The notes under the pieces: model-generated
The model's input: only the letters and a program-made list of their open reading frames with translations
What the model was told of the DNA's origin: nothing
Database searches by the model: none
DNA from: Paraescarpia echinospica
Lineage: Eukaryota; Annelida; Polychaeta; Sabellida; Siboglinidae
Reading direction: 5' to 3'
Length of the DNA: 64,000 bases
Assembly (NCBI GenBank): GCA_020002185.1
Contig: CM034534.1
Span: forward strand, 37,989,882-38,053,881
Shown: piece after piece, positions 57,801-64,000 of the stretch
Layout of the letters: every line of letters starts with the position of its first letter
How positions within the stretch are numbered: the first letter of the stretch is position 1
Position numbers and translations under genes: made by a program

Positions 57801-60800
57801 GATAATTCTGTAGACTTGGATCAGGTCTCCTCTTCTTCTTCGGTATGCCAGACTTGGTAAGTTAAGACGTTTCAGCCTGTCTTCATAGTTCAAGTTTCTT
57901 ATTTCTGGGACCAGCTTGGTTGCTCTCCGTTGTGCTCTTTCAAGGGTGTTGATGTCTACGGCGTAGTGCGGGTTCTAGATGGAGTCAGCATAGTCGAGAT
58001 GTGGTCTCACTAGCGCTGTATATAATAATCGGAAGCTGCTACTGTCCACAAGTCAAAATAATCTGAAAAAATGTACTTTGTTACAAGTACATTTAAAAAA
58101 ATCTACTTCAGTATTGTAATAAAGTAAATGTGCTTCATTACATACCAGCACTGTATGTAATGCATGACATGACAAAAGATGTTTTATTAAATCAGCCGCG
58201 CATTACATGTCACTTCTAGGCATTTTGTGAAAACAGCCATGCATGACATGCCACAAGAAATTTGTGAAATCAGTCATGCATGAAGACACCGGTATCAGCC
58301 AGACATGTCACACTACATTTTCCAAAATCATCCAGGCACGACAACACAACACGTGACATTTTGCACTTGTTCGTTCCACACAACTACGCAGTATAATTGC
58401 CGTACCTCCAAAGTATAGGCCAATCGTTGTCTGCATCCTCCACTGGCCCTGGTAGATGCCCGTCGCTGCCGGACTGACCATCTCGATGCTGATATCCGTG
58501 CATTGACCACTGTCCAGAGCGTCCACCATGACGCGGTCTTGCGTCGTCAGCTGGTCACCACTGATGAACTTCAGACAGCAGCCCGGCGGCCAACTCTCAG
58601 AACCTGGAAAATGTCACAGTATGTAGAGTTAATCTTTATGCTTCAGTGTTAGCAATACAAGTGTGACCCATCATGTCAGTTTGAGCCATAAGATACATTT
58701 TGGTGGTATGAGGTTGATTTATAAGCATCACATATAAAAGGGCAACATTACAGTGTTAGCAATACAAGTGTGACCCATCATGTCAGTTTGAGCCATAAGA
58801 TACATTTTGGTGGTATGAGGTTGATTTATAAGCATCATATATAAAAGGGCAACATTTCAGTGTTACAATTCTTCTTCTTGTATGATTCAAGGACGGAGGG
58901 GTCATCACGTGCCGCACTTAAGGTCCTGAAGCCAGGCACGTGCTGTTTCATCCAGCCTGATTAGGTCGCAATTGCATGTGTGTAGCGGATACTCACTGGT
59001 GATGTGGAGTGCGGTCTGCATTCGGCACCGCACTCACATGAAGCTGATGGTGCCAGCCCCATCTGTTTCATGTTGTATCTAAATCTTCCATAGCCTGTTC
59101 TTATGCGGTTGAAACACACCAGTGAGTGTCAGCTAAGGTCGTGTCCAACTTTGTTGATGGGACTGGCATGAATTCCCTAAGTCTACAAGGCGTGGCATCC
59201 CAACTTCTTGTCCACTTGACCACACAGTCCTACTCTTCCCGACAGCATCGCTGATGTTGCATCATGCGTGCTCCGAGAAGAGTGCCAAGAACGCAGATGT
59301 TTTCGTCCAGGTGCAGCTGTTGTCAACGTGGTGTTACAATGATACTGGTGTCATCCATTTAAGTGAATTTGTTGCAAAGTTATGGGTGGTTGAATTGATC
59401 CACCCAAAGAATGTAATTTTTTGATTTGGATGACATCAATGTTAGGTATAATTTATGTTTCAAATCATATGCAATTCAATCCCAAATATACATAAATAAA
59501 AAATTATAATAAAAATCCAAATTGCATTATTAAAATCAGTAGTAAAATGTGTTATTTCTTGACTAAAAATGCAAACAAACAAAATCTATGCTTTCCCATC
59601 TGTGAAATGTTTTTTTTTCTTCTGAGTTTGCTGCTATGTGCATTACATTCCAACCTGTTGCGGCCTGTCACAAATGTTAGAATATATACATACATTGAAG
59701 AAGAGGAAGATCACTGAAAACTAAAATGTAATGATTGTGTGGAGAGGTTTGGCAGGATTAGGAGAGGGTGGAGAATGAGACTGGGAAGTGGAGATGGGCG
59801 ATGGAGAGGGCAATGAAATGAGATCAGTGATGGAAGAGAAAGATAAACCGAGGATCAGCATCAATGTCAACTTCACCACATACTTCACAGACAAAGAAGA
59901 AAGCAATAATTCTTGATGGTGCAGTGTTAGCCACTGACATATGTGATGCTGCAGAGAAGGGTCTATAGAACATTGGTGTGACACTGGAGAACTGTATGTG
60001 CACTGTGCACAAACATGGATGGTGCATCTGTCAATCAAGGCAAACGTAATGGGGTAGCCAGGAAGATTGCTGATGCTATTCCACACAACGTTGTCAACAT
60101 AGGAGTGTGGTGCACAAGTTAGAGTTGGCTATGCTTGATGCCATAAAACATCTAGCAATGTCTTGGCTGTTGTAAAAGAGTGCGTCGACTGTGTTTACTG
60201 CTTCTACCATTCGTCCAAAAGACGCCGCAGCCTCAAACAGATTGGTGACATCGTAGAAGATGTCACATACTTCAGTGCACCACAGGGCACTCGCTGGATG
60301 GCAAGCAGACAGCTATGCTATGCAGCTCTTAGGCAGAATGTAACTGGAGTCTGTCTGCACATGGAAGACGCTGCTACAGGCAATGGCGATGAAACAGCGA
60401 AGTGTAGGGGCTACCTTCGGAAATTGAGAGTTTACTGCAATGGAGGACAACTCATCCACCGAAGTACAGAAAGCGGCCTGTTAAGGAGTTTGACTCAACA
60501 CCAGCCATCAAGAAATGGCTAGTCCGCATCTCTCAATTGGTGGCACACCATTGACCTTCAGGAACAGGATTCGTTGATGAAGAGTGAACGTTCATTTACA
60601 TTCGCACTCTTTATATTTTTTTCAATTAAAGACAAGGGAATGGACATTCAATTATGGACATACATTGCTAACAAGTTATGTACATTTAATTATGAACAAA
60701 CATTGCTAACAAGTTGATGAACATTTAATTATGGACAACCATTGCTAACAAGTCGATGAACATTTTAATTATGGACAAACATTGCTAACAAGCAGATGAA

Positions 60801-63492
60801 CATTTAATTATGGACAAGCATTCCTAACAAGTTGATGAACATTTAATTGTGGACAAGCATTGCTAACAAGCAGATGAACATTTAATTATGGACAAACATT
60901 GATAACAAGTTGATGAACATTCTAATTATGGACAAACATTGCTAACAAGTTGATTTAACATTAATTATAGATGAGCATTGTTAACAAGTTGATGCACATT
61001 TAACTAAGGATGAACACTGTTATCAAGCAACAATGTACTTTTCTTAACCTCTAACTAATTTTAGTCAAATGTATGCCACTGTGGAGATATAGCATGCAAA
61101 CACGCACGCACGCACACATACACACATTTTACCGACATTACTGGGTACATTTAAGTATTAGTAAAAAATCAGGACTATTTGTTTGTGAGTCAGCTAGTCC
61201 GACAGACTACCAGCTGGCTAAGACCATCATGCACCCTGTTATAGAACATAACTATTGCCATAAGAATTACAAGTGAAGTTACCGAACAAGTAAATATAGT
61301 TTAGAAAATTAATAGAAATACCACAACTTTAGCAAGTCAGTTATTACCACGCAATTGACACTGTGTTATGACAGTTATGTACAAGTTTGTACCTGTCCCG
61401 TATGTATATAAGAAACAATACATACACAGAATAGTTTGACTAAGCCAGACATGTTCCTTGTAGCAAAAGTCCAAATGTAATTTAGAATATAAATATATAC
61501 AACTTTACGAATCATCTCGGAACGTCAATATCCAATCGATATGAGGCAAAATTGCTTTCACCTGGTCTCATCTTCCAACTCCCCCTTTCAGACGTAAGTT
61601 TGTAAACATCGATACATGATGATTAACAGTATCAGTCCGAAACGTAAAATATCGATGTTCGACACAAAGACAAAACTGCCTATGAACCCCCTCCACCAAA
61701 CAAAAATAATTTTGTCTGATATCGGACATTGACGTTTTGAGACGATCCCTTAATGAGTTGGCCTTTACCATTGTTCTTCACCCTCCATGTCTTCACGAAA
61801 CGTGTGTCTGGAGGCACGGACTCGCCCTCTCCCACTGTCACGTCCTTCACCAGACACATCATAGGCACACGCAGGTTCACACTCGGCTGTTCATAGTCAA
61901 AGTATGAACCAACTGCCGCCTGCAGGTTCCTACAACACACACTTATAGGTGTGAGAGTGGCATAAAAATAAATGTATTATCATAATAACAACTATCAATA
62001 CAATACAACTTTATTTATTCATCATAAATTAATCTTACACCCACCCATGGAGTATTAAAGTACAGTGGAACCTCGTTTTACGATCACCTTGGTAATACAG
62101 CCACCTCACAATTAAAGTCACCGTAGAGGAGTCCAACATTATTTCCACATAAGTATAGGATATTAGCCCCGTTAATAAGTGTCACCTTGCTATTCAAGTA
62201 ATTTTTGACCAGTCCCAAAAGTGACCTTAATAGTGAAGTTCCACTGTACTTGTTTACAGTTGCACTATCAGGTGAACTGAACTCCACTCAGGTAAGAGAA
62301 TGGTCCTCCAATAGTCTTGCATTGTCATTATCAAAAACATGTAAGTAAATAAGTGTAACTAATTGTTTTTTTCTGAAATACATGTCGCCAATTGGTAAAT
62401 CAGAGGTGAATGGTCCATGGAAGCGAATGAATGTAGAAAATGGCAACTGGGAGGATATGCACTTACACTATTCAACATTAGCATATTAATATACAAAACC
62501 ATAATAAGTAGTTTTGGACATGTGTACCAACTCCAGGGTACGAAGAGGATTAATGAACATAAATTACTTGTGTAGACGTTTTCATGCATAACTGGGACTG
62601 GTCAGTAAACCAAACATTACTTTGCATAATGTGGAATATGGAGTCAACATGGCCAACCTCCCATTTGTCAGGGGATTCTAACCTGAGTTTTTATAGCAAT
62701 AACATTGGTGGATTTTTTGGGGGGATATTTGTATACTAAGTTTCATTGAAACAATATTAATATCAACATATCAAGTAAATATACTTGGACAACTACATAA
62801 CATAATGCCTTGATGTTAACACTGAATGTTTGGCAATCTTATTTAACTAATCTTTTATTTAACTCAAGTTAACTGGCCTAAATTATTAGCAGCATCCGCC
62901 TTGATCGAAGGATACAATTAGGGTTAGTAGGATTAATCTAGTTTGGGCCATTTAAGCAAGATATTACCGTATGTGTATTGCAATGATGTGCCCTATTTAT
63001 ACTTATAGTATGACTGTGTCCCCAAGGTTAACTGCTTAACTTTTTACAAATGATGTGATTGTAAAGGGATATGCTTGCATGGTGACCTGCGTCTGGGGAC
63101 AAGCAGTGATATATATCACAGAACCACGCCTTAGTGTTTAGCATCAGTATCAGTTTGTGTTCGTAAGTCAGTCAAAATCTAGACCCAGGGCCCCGAGGCG
63201 AGGGAGAGGTTTGCAAGGACTTTGACAGCCGTTTATGAAATCTGGGGATTGTAACAACATGGCACCTCACTTTCATGTTAAGGCTCTGAATACAGTAAGC
63301 GTGCTCAGTATAGTGTGTTGTTTTCTATTCTTACCAATCGTTCATGTCTAAAAAGAAAGCACATCCTGCCGTATTTAGTTGATTGCCAACAAGTTTCTGC
63401 AACTCGGCTATCAGAACCTCCTTATCGGTGGTCCCCAAAGAACTAAACTGACGCAGAAGCTGTCCCTCTACGTCGGTATTGTCAACATCCAT
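51870..63492 (-). CDS. ILRUN (C6orf106) homolog, complete, five exons
   Basis: Minus-strand exons in coding order: 63492-63335, 61929-61769, 58603-58406, 54575-54250 and 51959-51870. All introns are GT-AG and phases agree, giving 310 codons plus TAA (human about 298). The N-terminus starts MDVDNTDVEGQLLRQFSSLG; with TTDKEVLIAELQKLVG and AGCAFFLDMNDWNLQAAVG it forms the UBA-like region (about 1-70). The NBR1-like FW domain follows (about 75-183): VGEGESVPPDTRFVKTWRV, SESWPPGCCLKF, GIYQGQWRMQT and VIWVILSVEENGLLGVTQQL. The tail is probably disordered and keeps the NPFASP motif (211-216). Human ILRUN restrains IRF3-dependent antiviral and inflammatory transcription through p300/CBP. The same role here is inferred. 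The first ATG of the conserved region was chosen as start. Confidence 0.96.
51996..52170. mobile_element. Inverted-repeat MITE in ILRUN intron 4
   Basis: A 175-bp element with about 42-bp arms: aaacatgattacctcacaag pairs with the complement of cctgtgaggtactcatgttt, and cttggattcc pairs with ggaatccaag. The exon 5 acceptor is only about 37 bp away. Confidence 0.85.
52171..54249 (-). other. ILRUN intron 4, remainder
   Basis: Unique sequence. A possible inverted pair, gactagggcacttgtgtag at about 53091 and ctacacaagtgccacgactag at about 53334, may be the ends of another small transposon. No exon recognised. Confidence 0.55.
54581..54797. repeat. Direct repeat pair next to the ILRUN exon 4 acceptor
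   Basis: The sequence at 54581-54622 (acaacaacaaccagaatgtg... ttacaaaagacct) recurs with changes at 54758-54797. On the minus strand the first copy contains the pyrimidine-rich tract of the exon 4 acceptor (gttgttgtttcag). The roughly 135-bp spacer includes gacgtttcagcagtcttcct, resembling transposon-derived 3' sequence. Confidence 0.75.
54838..55071. mobile_element. TIR MITE family M1, copy 2 (ILRUN intron 3)
   Basis: Starts agggatcacctcagaacgtt and ends ctgagatgatcc. Same internal order as the copy at 47579, including a G-rich segment and taccgatactgtcaatatat-like sequence. The right terminus is slightly eroded. Confidence 0.8.
55072..55719 (-). other. ILRUN intron 3 spacer
   Basis: Unique AT-rich sequence with no exon recognised. 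Confidence 0.5.
55720..55914. repeat. Degenerate ~45-bp tandem array, left part
   Basis: Loose copies of a unit like aatcagccatgcatgacata, tcacaagacattttgt. The array resumes at 58154 after an inserted transposon. Confidence 0.75.
55915..58153. mobile_element. hAT-type DNA transposon, non-autonomous, with exact 8-bp target duplication
   Basis: A 2239-bp element with terminal inverted repeats CAGTGCTGGT at the left and accagcactg at the right. It is flanked on both sides by the identical octamer tatgtaat (55907-55914 and 58154-58161). An 8-bp duplication and CAGTG-type ends are hallmarks of hAT transposons. Subterminal regions are rich in agtacttt/aagtaaaagta motifs. No hAT transposase is visible inside. 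A LINE fragment occupies the right part. The insertion splits a degenerate tandem array in ILRUN intron 3. Confidence 0.93.
57561..58048 (-). pseudogene. LINE reverse-transcriptase C-terminal fragment nested in the hAT element
   Basis: The minus strand reads FRLLYTALVRPHLDYADSI, one TAG where Trp is expected, then NPHYAVDINTLERAQRRATK, LNYEDRLKRLNLPSLAYRRR and RTRGHKKKLYKTPSRLDIRK, ending RFKF and a stop. This matches the C-terminal region typical of reverse transcriptases of jockey/CR1-type LINEs. The rest of the element is absent, so it is a 5'-truncated, inactive copy. Confidence 0.88.
58154..58345. repeat. Degenerate ~45-bp tandem array, right part
   Basis: Continuation of the array at 55720-55914: copies such as aatcagccgcgcattacatg and aacagccatgcatgacatgc run up to the donor side of ILRUN exon 3. 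Confidence 0.75.
58644..58864. repeat. 107-bp direct duplication in ILRUN intron 2
   Basis: Two nearly identical copies beginning cagtgttagcaatacaagtg at 58644 and 58751, with the first few bases of a third at 58858. It lies 41 bp from the exon 3 acceptor and does not include exon sequence. Confidence 0.95.
58865..59924 (-). other. ILRUN intron 2 spacer
   Basis: Mostly unique sequence, with a GC-richer stretch near 58890-59330. No coding gene recognised. Confidence 0.5.
59925..60520 (+). pseudogene. Decayed hAT transposase-like gene (ZNF862/KIAA1586-type)
   Basis: Opposite in sense to ILRUN, within its intron 2. Plus-strand pieces in order are EKGL-stop-NIGVTLENCM, MDGASVNQGKRNGVARKI, HKLELAMLDAIKHLA, VDCVYCFYHSSKRRRSL and FSAPQGTRWMASRQLCYAAL. 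The order (DGASVN, H-x-LELA-x-LDA, FYH-S-KRR, TRW-ASR) matches the catalytic core of domesticated-like hAT transposases of the ZNF862/KIAA1586 group. At least two frameshifts and several stops interrupt it. N- and C-terminal regions are not found. Confidence 0.8.
60655..61020. repeat. 38-40-bp tandem array (about 9 copies)
   Basis: The unit is close to attgctaacaagttgatgaa, catttaattatggacaaac. Copies drift in length and sequence, the last two being most diverged. Confidence 0.92.
61508..61750. mobile_element. TIR MITE family M1, copy 3 (ILRUN intron 2)
   Basis: Same family as the elements at 47579 and 54838: it starts atcatctcggaacgtcaata and ends ttgagacgatccct. Its right end lies within about 20 bp of the ILRUN exon 2 donor at 61768. 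Confidence 0.85.
61930..63334 (-). other. ILRUN intron 1
   Basis: A 1.4-kb phase-2 intron. It contains the pogo-like MITE at 62063-62246; otherwise unique sequence with no exon recognised. Confidence 0.8.
62063..62246. mobile_element. Small pogo-like MITE (copy B)
   Basis: A 184-bp element with ends CAGTGGAACCTCG and gaagttccactg, flanked by TA dinucleotides. Related in inverted orientation to the element at 44994-45185. TIR type and TA duplication indicate mobilisation by a pogo/Tigger-like transposase. Confidence 0.88.
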
Positions 63493-64000
63493 GTTTGAAT
63501 GGGAATTTATCCATCAACCTAGCTTACGGAAAGTGTTCGCATACAATACTGCTAAAATAAACTACAATCTACAAATCATTTCTCGCAAACATGACAGGAC
63601 ATTATCCTGTTATCCGATGACGTCACGGAAATGGTGTCACGCCTGCGTATACCGCATTGCATCATGGGTATACGTTATTAAAATTAGCCACGTGAATTTA
63701 ATTTGTTTAGCCTCAGACGAGTTCACTTGGTAATCATTTAAATTATATTGATGGTTGGCTTGAAACACGAACAGGTTTATTCTTATTCGAACGCATATTT
63801 AAAAATACGCTCAAACTGAAGTATCTTTTTTGTCTGTTTACAAGCATTTATTATATTTTCATGGTGGAAATTAACCAATTAATAGGTACAGTTCTTTGAT
63901 ATAAATGATATTTGGATATGTTCAGTGACCAAATACAAGCAAATATTATGTGCGCCAAATATTAAAAATCGTATTAAAACTTTGGTAGATTAAAATAGTT
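63493..64000 (-). promoter_or_regulatory. Upstream region of ILRUN with a consensus CRE
   Basis: A full palindromic cAMP-response element, tgacgtca, sits at 63618-63625, about 125 bp upstream of the ILRUN ATG, next to a cggaa core resembling an ETS site. No TATA box is obvious. The remaining sequence to the window end is AT-rich and shows no other gene. Factor binding is inferred from motif identity only. Confidence 0.45.

Overview
The window looks like nuclear DNA of an intron-rich animal. Its genes are split by GT-AG introns. It carries two recognisable bilaterian genes (FUZ and ILRUN), LINE fragments and several DNA-transposon families, and an unusual load of minisatellites. A marine invertebrate, plausibly a mollusc, is my best guess. 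That is an inference from repeat style and protein divergence, not a database result.

Layout. Positions 1-3530 are a 67-bp satellite, followed by about 3 kb of unique AT-rich DNA and a 28-bp satellite (6564-6927). A minus-strand exon (7639-8611) encodes the N-terminal part of an unrecognised C2H2 zinc-finger protein. A GT-rich tract lies just inside its downstream intron, and a 4.7-kb array of a 40-bp satellite (9076-13818) lies upstream. From 13.8 to 30.8 kb I see no coding gene, only unique AT-rich DNA, a (GT)n tract, a 48-bp triplication and several long hairpins.

The plus-strand gene at 30815-47484 can be assembled completely from the sequence: 11 exons, 417 codons, all introns GT-AG with consistent phases. 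It is Fuzzy (FUZ), the planar cell polarity and ciliogenesis effector. Its introns hold a pogo-like element, a LINE fragment, MITEs and two arrays of special interest. One is a 38-bp unit (6 copies) that repeats the 3' splice site of exon 6. The other is a 46-bp unit (about 40 copies) that repeats the end of exon 9 together with its 5' splice site.

The minus-strand gene at 51870-63492 is complete in five exons (310 codons). It is ILRUN (C6orf106), with a UBA-like N-terminus and an NBR1-like FW domain. It converges tail to tail on FUZ. Its introns carry a 2.2-kb hAT element with an exact 8-bp target duplication and a LINE fragment inside, a decayed hAT transposase-like gene, three MITE families and tandem arrays.

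The most notable observation is that two independent minisatellites in one gene each straddle an exon-intron junction. In both, the unit length and frame mean that using any other copy as the splice site should cause a premature stop. All homology statements rest on recognising conserved protein patterns by eye; no searches were run.
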